From positions 1 through 18,947 of the forward strand of contig CAYQXJ010000026.1 of the NCBI GenBank assembly GCA_964421565.1: a DNA stretch of 18,947 bases, given 5' to 3'. The translations under genes were made by a program, and so were the position numbers. The DNA comes from CAYQXJ01 sp964421565. Its GTDB lineage: Bacteria; Planctomycetota; Brocadiia; SM23-32. The notes below the pieces were generated by a model. That model worked only from the letters and a program-made list of their open reading frames with translations. It did no database searches and had not been told where the DNA came from. Below are positions 1 through 7,658 of this stretch, one piece after another (position 1 is the first letter of the stretch; each line of letters starts with the position of its first letter).

Positions 1-71
1 GCCCTCGCTGGCGGGGCCGAGAGGCCGATCGCCAGCAAGGCGACTAAGCCAAACAATATCAGTTTCTTCAT
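1..71 (-). CDS. N-terminal fragment of a secreted protein (signal peptide only)
   Basis: Only the first 23 full codons are in the window; the gene runs off the left edge. The visible peptide starts MKKLILFGLVALLAIGLS and continues APPAR: two lysines, a strongly hydrophobic core and a small-residue region, which is a classic Sec signal peptide. An AAGGAG Shine-Dalgarno (minus strand, positions 79-84) sits 7 nt before the ATG and supports this start. It lies 58 nt downstream of the sugar transferase stop in the same orientation, so the two may be co-transcribed. Inference: it could be another PEP-CTERM or secreted EPS-associated protein, but nothing beyond the signal peptide can be seen, so no function is assigned. 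Confidence 0.7.
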   Translation of the reverse strand, partial: MKKLILFGLVALLAIGLSAPPAR

Positions 72-91
72 GCTTCTTCTCCTTCTGTGTC

Positions 92-110
92 GATTCAGTG
101 TGCCTGAATC
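92..110. promoter_or_regulatory. Perfect inverted repeat in the leader of the left-edge gene
   Basis: GATTCAG (92-98) and CTGAATC (104-110) are perfect reverse complements around a 5-nt loop. As minus-strand RNA the stem extends to 9 bp with one G-U pair. It lies between the sugar transferase stop and the Shine-Dalgarno of the signal-peptide gene. No T-run follows on either strand, so it is not a standard intrinsic terminator. It could be an mRNA hairpin between two co-transcribed genes or an operator; the sequence does not decide. Confidence 0.4.
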
Positions 111-129
111 AAACCTCTGCCAAAGTTAC

Positions 130-837
130 TCACACACTCTCACTGCCCTGTCTAAGCCTCTCTTCTCCTCCCACCTCTCCTTTCCGCTGGAGTCCGAAGA
201 CTTTGCCCAATGTGCCGAACAGTATCACTACATCCACCCACCAGCACATCCGATGGATGTACAGGCAGTCCAGCTTGACTTTGCGCCGTACGTCGCGCAG
301 CGTTTGGTCCGCGTCCGCCCTTATCTGTGCCAGGCCCGTTATGCCCGGTTTCACCGTGAGCCGACGCTCGTAGTCGTGCACCTGCCCTTTTAGCTGGTCC
401 ACGAAGTACGGGCGCTCCGGTCGCGGCCCGACCAGGCTCATGTCGCCCTTCAGCACGTTGATGAGCTGCGGCAGCTCGTCCAGATGCGTGGCGCGAAGGA
501 ACCTGCCCAGCGGGGTGACCCGCGGGTCGTCCTCGCCCAGCGCCCAGACCGGGCCGGTCTCGGCCTCTGCGTTCTGGCGCATGGTGCGCAGCTTGATCAG
601 TTTGAAGCGCCGCCCGTGCAGACCGACCCGTTCTTGCAGGTAAAAGGCCGGCCCCTCGGAGGTCAGCTTCACCAACAGGGCGCAGACGCCAATCACCGGC
701 GCGAAGAGCAGAAAAAGCACCGACGCGCCGATGAGGTCTACATACCTCTTGGCGATCACGTACTGCTTCTGCACAAACCGGATTATCAGCCCGGCGAAGC
801 CGGTACCGACAAGCGCTATGGATGCAGGTTCAGGCAT
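130..837 (-). CDS. Initiating sugar-1-phosphate transferase (monotopic phosphoglycosyl transferase)
   Basis: Transfers a sugar-1-phosphate from a nucleotide sugar to undecaprenyl phosphate at the inner membrane, the first step of EPS repeat-unit assembly. The 235-residue product has a short leader, one membrane-embedded hydrophobic helix (about 35-57) and the cytoplasmic bacterial sugar transferase core: KLRTM (82-86), the catalytic Asp-Glu dyad in LDELPQL (D120, E121), VGPRPERPYFV (136-146) and PGITGLAQI (164-172). This is the short form without the N-terminal multi-span domain of WbaP or WcaJ. An upstream in-frame start would add 39 residues of low-complexity sequence. ATG 837 is preferred because AGGGGG lies 9 nt ahead and the family homology starts there. 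The specific sugar cannot be read from sequence. A sigma-54-type promoter lies just upstream (884-899). Confidence 0.93.
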   Translation of the reverse strand: MPEPASIALVGTGFAGLIIRFVQKQYVIAKRYVDLIGASVLFLLFAPVIGVCALLVKLTSEGPAFYLQERVGLHGRRFKLIKLRTMRQNAEAETGPVWALGEDDPRVTPLGRFLRATHLDELPQLINVLKGDMSLVGPRPERPYFVDQLKGQVHDYERRLTVKPGITGLAQIRADADQTLRDVRRKVKLDCLYIHRMCWWVDVVILFGTLGKVFGLQRKGEVGGEERLRQGSESV

Positions 838-883
838 CTTGTACAACCCCCTACGGTCTGCTCGGACTATGCCAACCCATAGG

Positions 884-899
884 AGCAAAGTGCATGCCC
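884..899 (-). promoter_or_regulatory. Sigma-54-type -24/-12 promoter for the sugar transferase
   Basis: On the minus strand the sequence GGGCATGCACTTTGCT matches the sigma-54 consensus TGGCAC-N5-TTGCW: GG at -24 (897-898), exactly 10 nt, then GC at -12 (885-886), followed by T. The predicted transcription start is near 873, giving a leader of about 36 nt that keeps the Shine-Dalgarno intact. It shares the exact core GGCA-N6-TTGC with three other promoters in this window. Confidence 0.6.
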
Positions 900-1002
900 G
901 GAAATGAGCGGTTGGCACGAGAAAGAGGGCGCTTCGTAAAAGCTTGCCTGGCAATGAGATAAGATTACCTAATCATAGGCTAACGCAGACCTCTGCGCCG
1001 GC

Positions 1003-1053
1003 GTGTGGCGGGGGTTATGCACCCGTGTTGATTGTGCTCAACACAGGCGTTGC
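1003..1053 (+). promoter_or_regulatory. Dyad operator/enhancer site (site A) with flanking half-matches
   Basis: GTGTTGA-TTGTGC-TCAACAC at 1025-1044 is a perfect 7-6-7 inverted repeat. Weaker left-arm matches stand exactly 22 bp to each side: GTGTGGC at 1003 and GCGTTGC at 1047. The dyad centre is about 160 bp upstream of the predicted sugar transferase start, a normal enhancer distance for NtrC-class activators. It lies just after the exosortase stop (1078). As RNA it could also fold into a stem of about 10 bp, but no U-run follows, so a terminator role is less likely than a binding site shared with the other copies. Confidence 0.55.
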
Positions 1054-1077
1054 GGGCAGGCAGGGCGGGCGGGTCAG

Positions 1078-2646
1078 CTATGGAAGGCGCTCGAGCGAGC
1101 TGGAGAGAGCGTTTAGGAACTCCGTGAGCCGCTGCCGCTCCTGTTCGCCGGGCGGCCCCTGATGCAGGGCATCGACCCGAATCAGAATGTCGGCGGCGTC
1201 GGGGGCGGCGATCTTACGCAGAGCCACACCGGCCTGGTGCCAGAAGTAGCTGGTGCTGATCCGCCGGCCGGTCTTGTAGAAGTACCACGCCAGCCGGTTG
1301 TGGCCCGGGCCGTCGAGGGCGAGTTCGCGGACCTCGATGCTGCTCTGCCCCTGAAGGGCGACCGGCACGGTGCGCAGGGTTCGCGAACGGATGGAGTAGC
1401 CGCCCCCGCTGAAGCACTGCTCCGGGGGATGCGTGCGGCGGCGGATCTGCTGCGCCACGACGATCAGCAGTTGCACGCGCCGGCCCCGGTCGTCTACGTA
1501 GAAGCGCGAGAGAACGTCGCGCGTGCCGAGGACGTCATACGTTCTGTCGTCGAGTTCTTGATCCCGTCCGTGCCAGCGGCCGAACTGCTCCGGGATGACA
1601 CTCAGTATCTGCGAGGCGGAAGCTGTCTGGCGCGGCCAGGATAGATGGACGCTGACGGCAGCCACCGCGGCGAGGGGAAGCAACACCGCCCCATACGCTG
1701 CCGGGGAGACGCGCAGACGCCCCGACAGGGGCTCAGGAGTCGCCCCGTTGTCGCTCCGGCCGGTCCGTGTGTCGTCTTCGCCGTGCTTGCGTGGCTTAAG
1801 CAAAAGGGCCTCGACTGCGAACAGGATGACGAACGCCACGATGAAGAGCAGGAAGCCGAACAGGTCGTGGAAGTACCACGCCTCGGCGGTTTCAACACCG
1901 GCCACGTAGGCGGCGGCGACCATGATGGTTACGCGGAGCACGTTCGCCACGAAGGCAACCGGGACGGCCAGCAGGAAGAGCAGCGCCTTGCCCCAACGGT
2001 TGGCGCTCGATATGTAAGCATACAGGGCGCCAAACGCGGTAAGGGAAATAAGGTATTTCAACCCGCTGCATACGTCGTCGACGACCAGGCGACCTTCGGG
2101 CATGTGGACGAAGCTGCCCTCGCGGGCCAGCACCATGCCGAACATCTTGCCGGTGCCGACAGCAATCCGTGCGGCCCACATCTTGAGCCGGAAGCTGAAC
2201 AGCTCGATGAGCAGTTCCGGCAGGGGCACCATGAAGGCGAGGAAGGCGATCGGGAAGAGCAAGATGCGGAAGACCTCCGGTCCGAGCAACGTCAGCACGA
2301 CCCCGGCCAGCGTGCCGAGCATGGCGAAGCCTGAGATGAACCCAACCTGGCAGGCCGTCCCGAAGACGTGCGCCAGCAGCGAGGGCGCGAGCAGAAGCCA
2401 GCCCCACGCGCACGGGCGCTTGCGCGCAGCGGCAAGCTGGCGACGTTTGCGCCAGACGAGATAGAGGCTGACCGGCGGAACAAGCCATCCGTGGCTGTAG
2501 TAACTGCCGGTGGCTTCCCAACGCACGCCCATCCAATAGCCGGTCCACCAGAATGCCGCTACGAGCAGTGCCACAACGGCGATGAGCGCGCCGAGCGCGA
2601 AGCGCCTGCGCGGGAGCGTGCTGAGGGTCGCCGCCTGGCGGCTCAT
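1078..2646 (-). CDS. xrt: Exosortase with fused C-terminal EpsI domain
   Basis: Membrane cysteine transpeptidase-like enzyme that recognises PEP-CTERM tails of secreted proteins, here fused to an EpsI (DUF3485) domain of 522 residues in total. Residues 15-285 form about eight hydrophobic segments. The family catalytic triad is visible: Cys193 in VDDVCSGLKYL, Arg238 in VANVLRVTIM and His260 in YFHDLFGF. After a hydrophilic linker (about 286-312) comes one more membrane segment (318-334) and the EpsI region with its conserved HPPEQCFSGGGYSIR (406-420). The ATG overlaps the stop of the upstream gene (ATGA) and has GGAGG 7 nt ahead, so it is translationally coupled. It is the last gene of the export run and its presumed substrate is encoded at 9899-10768. 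The exact exosortase subtype is not assigned, although the EPS context resembles the XrtA class. Confidence 0.95.
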   Translation of the reverse strand: MSRQAATLSTLPRRRFALGALIAVVALLVAAFWWTGYWMGVRWEATGSYYSHGWLVPPVSLYLVWRKRRQLAAARKRPCAWGWLLLAPSLLAHVFGTACQVGFISGFAMLGTLAGVVLTLLGPEVFRILLFPIAFLAFMVPLPELLIELFSFRLKMWAARIAVGTGKMFGMVLAREGSFVHMPEGRLVVDDVCSGLKYLISLTAFGALYAYISSANRWGKALLFLLAVPVAFVANVLRVTIMVAAAYVAGVETAEAWYFHDLFGFLLFIVAFVILFAVEALLLKPRKHGEDDTRTGRSDNGATPEPLSGRLRVSPAAYGAVLLPLAAVAAVSVHLSWPRQTASASQILSVIPEQFGRWHGRDQELDDRTYDVLGTRDVLSRFYVDDRGRRVQLLIVVAQQIRRRTHPPEQCFSGGGYSIRSRTLRTVPVALQGQSSIEVRELALDGPGHNRLAWYFYKTGRRISTSYFWHQAGVALRKIAAPDAADILIRVDALHQGPPGEQERQRLTEFLNALSSSLERLP

Positions 2647-3854
2647 GTCGTCTCCTCCACGTTGGTGTCTGCTGTGACAGGGCGCTCGATCCCAGCGGGA
2701 GCTGTCACGGCGAAGTCGCGAAGCTCGCCGGGGTTGCCTATCTTGCCCTGTTCGGCTGCCTTGATGATGTTGTACATTTCGCGTGCAGTCACATAGTGCA
2801 AAAGATAATGCGTGCCGTCGTTGAATTGCTCACATAGTGTCCGGTGCATTGAGGCCCAGCGTTCCCCAAACACATCCCCCCATATTCGTTCCTGGCAGCC
2901 GTGCACATGCACCTTTACGAAGACCCACTCGGGTCGGCCGGCAACCGACACGCCGCAGCGGACCCAGGCTCGCACACGCCGTGCCATGGGCACATGGTCA
3001 GAGGCCAGGTCGCCATTCTCGACATAGGGCAGCCCGAAACGACCGCCGGCCCAGTTGAGGGCCAGGGGCCCCTGGATGATCATCAGATCCCCGGTTGGCG
3101 TTCCGCCGACCTGCACTTCGGTCCCGGTGTCGTGCGACTTCGGCTTTGATGGGTCGTCTGCAGCATAGTAGATGCTGTTGATGCGGCGTGTCTGGGTGGG
3201 GGAGGGCGCCGACGGCAGGGTGAAGTCAGCGTAGCAGTCTACGGCGCGGAGGACGCGAAGCTCATTCTCGACGCCGCACCAGCGGCCGTCCGGGCGAGAG
3301 TTGTCGAGCGCCCAGTTGCCGTGCACGAAACCGAAGGCGGGGCTGCCATGTCGTTCACCGAGAAGGCCGTGGGACCTGAGCCGGCTCACAAACTCGTCCA
3401 GCGTCTCCCGCAGCCCCTCGGCCGTGTCGTTGTCGTGGTGAAGGTGGACTTCCACTTCGCCGTAGCCCTGTCGCACAAGTTCGGCGAGCGCGTCCAGATG
3501 CTCGGGCTCATACTCCTCTGCCGGATAGAAGAACGTGTGCCGGGGCACTCGGCCATCGGCGTCGCGGAAACCGCCGAAGGTCTTGGGATAGTGCTGTAAC
3601 CAGTGCGCGACCCGACGGCGCTGAGTGTCCGGGTCAGCTTCGGCCCAGCCGGGCTCGAAGTGGTCGGCGATGCAGAAGATCAGATGAACGGGGCGTGCCT
3701 GCGACCGGGCACGTCTCTGCCGGCGGCCGGCCCAGTCGCCGGCTACCCAGGAGGGCAGCCAGAGCCAGAGATTGCGCTGGCTTGCGGCTCGCCAGGCCCA
3801 GGCCAGGCTCACAAGCGCCAGAACGGCTATGCTCAGCCACAGCCTCACCATCAT
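2643..3854 (-). CDS. Membrane-anchored polysaccharide deacetylase-like (NodB-fold) protein
   Basis: Product of 403 residues with an N-terminal signal-anchor helix (about 3-24), so the rest should face the periplasm. The pattern resembles divergent carbohydrate esterase family 4 / WalW-like proteins: IADHFEPGW near 62-69, HTFFYPAEEY (106-115), EVEVHLHHDND (133-143), FVHGNWALDNS (176-186) and a late KVHVHGC (314-320). Together the acidic and histidine clusters could form a metal site. The canonical NodB TFDD and SHT(x)H motifs are not present, so deacetylation of the EPS is an inference. An upstream ATG (3896) is possible, but ATG 3854 overlaps the glycosyltransferase stop as ATGA with GGGAG close before it and begins exactly at the anchor helix. 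The 3' end overlaps the exosortase start by 4 nt. Canonical exosortase EPS loci have a deacetylase in this place. Confidence 0.7.
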   Translation of the reverse strand: MMVRLWLSIAVLALVSLAWAWRAASQRNLWLWLPSWVAGDWAGRRQRRARSQARPVHLIFCIADHFEPGWAEADPDTQRRRVAHWLQHYPKTFGGFRDADGRVPRHTFFYPAEEYEPEHLDALAELVRQGYGEVEVHLHHDNDTAEGLRETLDEFVSRLRSHGLLGERHGSPAFGFVHGNWALDNSRPDGRWCGVENELRVLRAVDCYADFTLPSAPSPTQTRRINSIYYAADDPSKPKSHDTGTEVQVGGTPTGDLMIIQGPLALNWAGGRFGLPYVENGDLASDHVPMARRVRAWVRCGVSVAGRPEWVFVKVHVHGCQERIWGDVFGERWASMHRTLCEQFNDGTHYLLHYVTAREMYNIIKAAEQGKIGNPGELRDFAVTAPAGIERPVTADTNVEETT

Positions 3855-5050
3855 TGGCTCCGCTCCCGTGGCGCGTGACGTGCAGTCCTTTGCCACGCGG
3901 CGCGTTGGAGCCCGAGGGCGCCACGGACCATGCCGACGCCGAGCGCGGTGTTGATGGTCACGAAATAGCCCGGGAGCCGTAGCGGTCCCGCCGGCAGTCT
4001 GAGCCGCCGCAGGACGTTGCCCACGGCCGCGGCGGAGTAAAAAGCGAACTGTACGGCCAAGACGCTTCGCCAGAACGGAACCCCCACCAGGAACAGGTTG
4101 GCGGCCAGGCCCATCGGCAGACAGAAGGGTGTGAGCCAGCGGAGCACCTTATGCGACCAGAACGAAAAAGCGATGAAACCCTTCCAGGGCAGCAATACCC
4201 GGCGGCACTCCCAGAGCGCCTGCCAGTTTCCAGCTCCTATGCGCCGTCGCCGGCGGAATTCATCCGCTGGCGAAGCCGGAGCTTCCTCCGTCGCCATGGC
4301 TTCCGGGTCATAGACGACGTGCCAACCTTCGGCTCTGATCTTCATCGGGATGACGAAGTCTTCGGTGATGAGTTCGCGCTCTGGCATTGGCCATAGTTCT
4401 CGCCTGACGGCGTAGATCGCTCCATTGGCGCCGAGGACGGCGTTCAGCCGGTTTTCCAGGATTTTCAGCATCATCTCGTAGCGCCAGTAGACACCTTCGT
4501 CGCGGGGCTTACCTTCAGCGGTCGTGAGACGCAGTTCGCCGCAGACGGCCCCTATCCGCGGCTGGTCGAAGTGTCGCACCAGCTTGCGCAGGGCGTCCGG
4601 TTCGACCGCCGTGTTGGCGTCCGTTAGCACCAGAACATCACCAGTGGCGGCTGCGACGCAGTCGTTCAGTACGGCGAGTTTCCCGCGCCGTTCCATGAAC
4701 TGAAGCACCTGGACCCCCCTTGAAGCGTAACACCCCGCAACTTCGGCCGTTGTGTCCGATGAGCCGTCTGAGCCGACGATGATCTGGAGCTTCTCGGACG
4801 GATAGTCGGAACTCAGAAGGCGCTCCAGGGTTGCAGCGATTACGTCGGCTTCGTTGCAGGCAGCGATAACGACGGAAACGGGGGGAAGTGAACGGACGTG
4901 GGTCCGGCGCTCCCGACGGTGCCACAGGTAGTAGACGTCGCGGCCAGTCTGGACGAGAGCGGCGAGCACGAAAAGTACTGCAGGATAGACGACATACGCG
5001 TACAAGGGCACTCCGAGAGCGATGACCGCTATCCAGAAGGCAATGGCCAT
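3851..5050 (-). CDS. Membrane GT2 glycosyltransferase
   Basis: Processive-type family 2 glycosyltransferase of 399 residues acting at the inner-membrane cytoplasmic face during EPS repeat-unit or polymer synthesis. An N-terminal helix (about 3-33) is followed by the GT-A domain: VSVVIAACNEADVI (58-71), SDGSSD (94-99), a D-x-N metal motif DAN (144-146), TED with the catalytic-base-type acidic pair (229-231) and an arginine-rich RRRRRIGAGNWQ (266-277) in the position of the QxxRW signature. At least two to three helices follow (about 290-370). AGAGGA lies 7 nt before the ATG. It overlaps the downstream deacetylase-like gene by 4 nt. Donor and acceptor sugars are unknown. Confidence 0.92.
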   Translation of the reverse strand: MAIAFWIAVIALGVPLYAYVVYPAVLFVLAALVQTGRDVYYLWHRRERRTHVRSLPPVSVVIAACNEADVIAATLERLLSSDYPSEKLQIIVGSDGSSDTTAEVAGCYASRGVQVLQFMERRGKLAVLNDCVAAATGDVLVLTDANTAVEPDALRKLVRHFDQPRIGAVCGELRLTTAEGKPRDEGVYWRYEMMLKILENRLNAVLGANGAIYAVRRELWPMPERELITEDFVIPMKIRAEGWHVVYDPEAMATEEAPASPADEFRRRRRIGAGNWQALWECRRVLLPWKGFIAFSFWSHKVLRWLTPFCLPMGLAANLFLVGVPFWRSVLAVQFAFYSAAAVGNVLRRLRLPAGPLRLPGYFVTINTALGVGMVRGALGLQRAAWQRTARHAPRERSQ

Positions 5051-5102
5051 GTGCGTGTCCTCTGACCGTCACTCTGTGCCACGTGCCAGTGGGTACGCGT
5101 CG

Positions 5103-5981
5103 TTACGGGCTCTTGGTCCGCTGCTCGTTCCGTTGCCGGCTGTAACCGTAGTAATAGCGCGGCGTGCTGCCGAACAGACGGTATATGAAGTCCGGCACGT
5201 GGTGCTTACGGTGGGTAAGGACGCATCCCAGGACGTCGGCGCCGGAGTGACGCAGTTCATCCAGTGTGCGGCGGACGACCTCGCGCGGCGTCTTCTCGAG
5301 CCGCACGACCACCAGCACGCCATCGCTGTTCCTGCCGAAGACGCAGGCCTGACTGGCCGAGAGGACGGGCGGCGTGTCCACGATGACGTACGCGTAGTGC
5401 TGCCGAAGCATCTTGAACAGGTCTTTGCATCTGCGGCTGAGCAGCCCTTCGATTCCTTCGTCCTCGTGCACGGGGCGCGAAGGCACAATGTCAACGCCCG
5501 GGATCGCCGTCTCATAGATGTTCCCATCCAGGCGGACCCCATCGCGCAGCATTTCGTTCAGGCCGGTGTCGGCCTCCAGGCGGGTTACCAGATGCAGGCC
5601 CGGCGCGGCGAGGTCGCCGTCTACAATGCACACGCGTCCCTCTCCGAGCTCTGCCAGGGCGGCCGCCAGATTGACCGTAAGGGTGGTCTTGCCTTCCTCC
5701 CGCCCCCCGGATGAGATGGTCAGAACTCTGGGCGGCGTGCCGTTACGCAGGGCAAGAACGCGAGCTCTAAGGGCCCTGATCTGCGAGGCGACCTCGCCGA
5801 AGCGATCGTGAACCATCACGACCCGGTCCGCCGGTTCGCCGCAGGGCTGCTGGGCCCTTCGCAGCTTGCTGCCGGCGTCTGCCGCAGCACCCTGCTCTAC
5901 TTTCTCGGGGGCGGCATGCTGTGCACGGTCGGTCGAGCCGGCCTTCGACATGGCCCGGGAAAACTTGCCCTCTTCAGTCAC
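5103..5981 (-). CDS. Exosortase-locus tyrosine autokinase (CpsD/CapB-like BY-kinase)
   Basis: Cytoplasmic bacterial tyrosine kinase that, with the chain-length determinant encoded directly upstream, controls EPS polymerisation. The 292 residues carry Walker A GGREEGKT (92-99), Walker A' VDGDLAAPGLH (120-130) and Walker B VIVDTPP (199-205). The C terminus ends in a tyrosine cluster, RYYYGYSRQ (275-283), where autophosphorylation is expected. The P-loop has GREEGKTT where the family usually has GEGKTT. The start is GTG, chosen for the strong GGAGG 9 nt upstream; the ATG at 5951 has no comparable site. The first 60 residues are low-complexity and polar. It is separated by 36 nt from the chain-length gene, as in the split kinase/co-polymerase arrangement. 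Confidence 0.93.
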   Translation of the reverse strand: MTEEGKFSRAMSKAGSTDRAQHAAPEKVEQGAAADAGSKLRRAQQPCGEPADRVVMVHDRFGEVASQIRALRARVLALRNGTPPRVLTISSGGREEGKTTLTVNLAAALAELGEGRVCIVDGDLAAPGLHLVTRLEADTGLNEMLRDGVRLDGNIYETAIPGVDIVPSRPVHEDEGIEGLLSRRCKDLFKMLRQHYAYVIVDTPPVLSASQACVFGRNSDGVLVVVRLEKTPREVVRRTLDELRHSGADVLGCVLTHRKHHVPDFIYRLFGSTPRYYYGYSRQRNEQRTKSP

Positions 5982-6017
5982 GCGATTACACCTCCGTGTA
6001 TGCCATATTGTCGGCTC

Positions 6018-7613
6018 TCAGCCGACCATTTTGTTGACCTTAGTCTTCAGCGTATCCATGAAGCCCTGGAAGCCGCCCGGGTCCTGGAAGTACCAGGCCG
6101 TGGCCGCTCCCGCGACGACAAGCAGCAGCAGGGCCGCCCCGCCGGCCAGGAAGAGCCTGCGCCTGCGTCGGGCCGCCTCCTGAGCGGCAGGTGTGATGAC
6201 CGAGATGCTTGCCAGGACAGGGAGCTGGAGGAATTCCTTTGCGTCCTCGATGTTCCGGAACGACCGATCGCAGAACTCCAGAGCAAACATCAACCCGATT
6301 CCGGCGGCGAGGCCGCCCAACACGCACATGGCTGCCAGCTTGTACTTGGGGGTTCGGTAAGGGAACTCGGGCTTCAGAGCAGGCGCGTACACTTCCACCT
6401 TGGCGACGTATTCATCCTGCTGCACTTTGGCACGTCGCTGGGCTTCATTGAGCTGGGTGCGGTACTGGTTGTAGAGTTCCGTGTACTCCGCTCGCTGGCG
6501 CACCAGCTCATTGTAACGGTTCTCCTGGTCGAGCACGTCCTGCAGTTCCTGCATGTTGGCCTGGATGGTTGCATCCACCGACCTCAGGGCTGCCTGATAG
6601 CCTTGTGTCTCCTGTTCGAGCTGATTCTGGTGCGTCAGGAGGTCCTGGTATTGCGGGTTGATGATCTCGCGCTCGCTGACTTCTACCCATTCGGGGGTTT
6701 CAGCTAACTGCTCTTCGAGGGTGGCGATCTCCTCCCGCAATTGCTTCATCTGCGGGTGGTCTTCAGTCATGGTTGCTGTCAGTAGTCTGACCTGTCGGCG
6801 GCGCTGCATCAGTTGTTCGCTCAGGTCTACAATCACCGGGTTCTGCTCTCGCATCACCTCGCTTCGGCTGGTCACGGGCACGCTTTCCAGTTGGCGCTTC
6901 AGCTCTTTGAGTCGACTCTGCGCTTCGGTAAGCTGCAGTTCGCGCGAAGCCTTCTCAATGCGCAGCGAGAGCAGTCTGCTACGAATGCCGTTTTTTACAT
7001 TCGGCAAATCGCTGAAGTGCTCCTGGTGGTACTGGTCGAGTTCCTTCTCCGTCTCGCTCAGTTTCTGCTTGTAGCGTTCCATCTCCGTCTGGAGGAACTC
7101 GATGGTCGACCTGCCACCCATGGCCTGGCGGGATTTTGCCATCTCCACGTACTTGCGCGAGATGGTGTTCGCCAGGTCGGCCGCCACCTGCGGGTCGGTG
7201 TCCACCACGGCGAAATGGATGATGTCGATGCCCCGGCCCTGGGCGACGGCACTGATCTGTATCGCGTTCTGCAGCGCGGCGTACTTCGCCTGCCAGTCGG
7301 CCTGGGTTTCGAGACCGACGTCTTGCTTGGTCTCGATGATCACGTCCTCCAGGTTGGTCCAGGCGAACAGCTCGGCCTGGAGAGCCCTCACGTCAATCTG
7401 CGGAGAGGCGCTGGTGATAAGGGATGCTGGCCCACCGCGGAAGGCGGAGAAGTCCTGACGCTGGACTGCGGCAAGGGCTCGGTAGCGGGGGGCCGTTCCC
7501 ATCCAGACCGGGGCGATCAGAACACAGCCGAGCAGCAGGGGCAGCAGCAGCGCCCATTTGCGGCGGAAGATGATCCGGAGGTAATCCCGAACCGATGGTG
7601 TATGCACGTTCAT
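6018..7613 (-). CDS. EPS chain-length determinant (Wzz/GumC-like polysaccharide co-polymerase)
   Basis: Inner-membrane protein of 531 residues that sets polysaccharide chain length and links polymerisation to export. It has a first membrane helix (about 20-38) after a short cytoplasmic tail, then a long periplasmic part rich in heptad-like coiled coil (about 165-400). A proline-containing EFPYRTPKYK precedes a second helix (about 425-446), and a third hydrophobic helix (487-509) follows an arginine run near the C terminus. The C-terminal third helix is, as I recall, typical of exosortase-associated members. Kinase activity is supplied by the next gene rather than fused. The leader has two tandem Shine-Dalgarno copies (7621-7642). 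Confidence 0.93.
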   Translation of the reverse strand: MNVHTPSVRDYLRIIFRRKWALLLPLLLGCVLIAPVWMGTAPRYRALAAVQRQDFSAFRGGPASLITSASPQIDVRALQAELFAWTNLEDVIIETKQDVGLETQADWQAKYAALQNAIQISAVAQGRGIDIIHFAVVDTDPQVAADLANTISRKYVEMAKSRQAMGGRSTIEFLQTEMERYKQKLSETEKELDQYHQEHFSDLPNVKNGIRSRLLSLRIEKASRELQLTEAQSRLKELKRQLESVPVTSRSEVMREQNPVIVDLSEQLMQRRRQVRLLTATMTEDHPQMKQLREEIATLEEQLAETPEWVEVSEREIINPQYQDLLTHQNQLEQETQGYQAALRSVDATIQANMQELQDVLDQENRYNELVRQRAEYTELYNQYRTQLNEAQRRAKVQQDEYVAKVEVYAPALKPEFPYRTPKYKLAAMCVLGGLAAGIGLMFALEFCDRSFRNIEDAKEFLQLPVLASISVITPAAQEAARRRRRLFLAGGAALLLLVVAGAATAWYFQDPGGFQGFMDTLKTKVNKMVG

Positions 7614-7620
7614 GTTCTTG

Positions 7621-7642
7621 TTATCCTCTCGTTATCCTCTCG
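7621..7642 (-). repeat. Tandem 11-bp duplication carrying two Shine-Dalgarno sequences
   Basis: TTATCCTCTCG occurs twice head to tail (7621-7631 and 7632-7642). On the coding strand each copy reads CGAGAGGATAA and contains AGAGGA. The near copy is 11 nt from the ATG of the chain-length gene, which is slightly long, and the far copy 22 nt. The first gene upstream ends at 7659, so both copies are in the intergenic spacer. Confidence 0.65.
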
Positions 7643-7658
7643 CGAGCTGCCCGATGTG

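Noticed and set aside
92..110. Inverted repeat as a rho-independent terminator of the sugar transferase
   Set aside because: The stem is AT-rich and no T-run follows on either strand.
113..126. TTGGCA followed by TTTGA before the left-edge gene as a sigma-54 promoter
   Set aside because: Spacing is one base off and the -12 GC is absent.
860..873. A second GG-N10-GC element (minus strand, TTGGCATAGTCCGAGCA) before the sugar transferase
   Set aside because: Poor -12 box, and the transcript would start within the ribosome site; the element at 884-899 fits better.
3948..3954. GTGTTGA copy inside the GT2 gene
   Set aside because: Lies in coding sequence, right arm does not match, and such single 7-mers are expected by chance.
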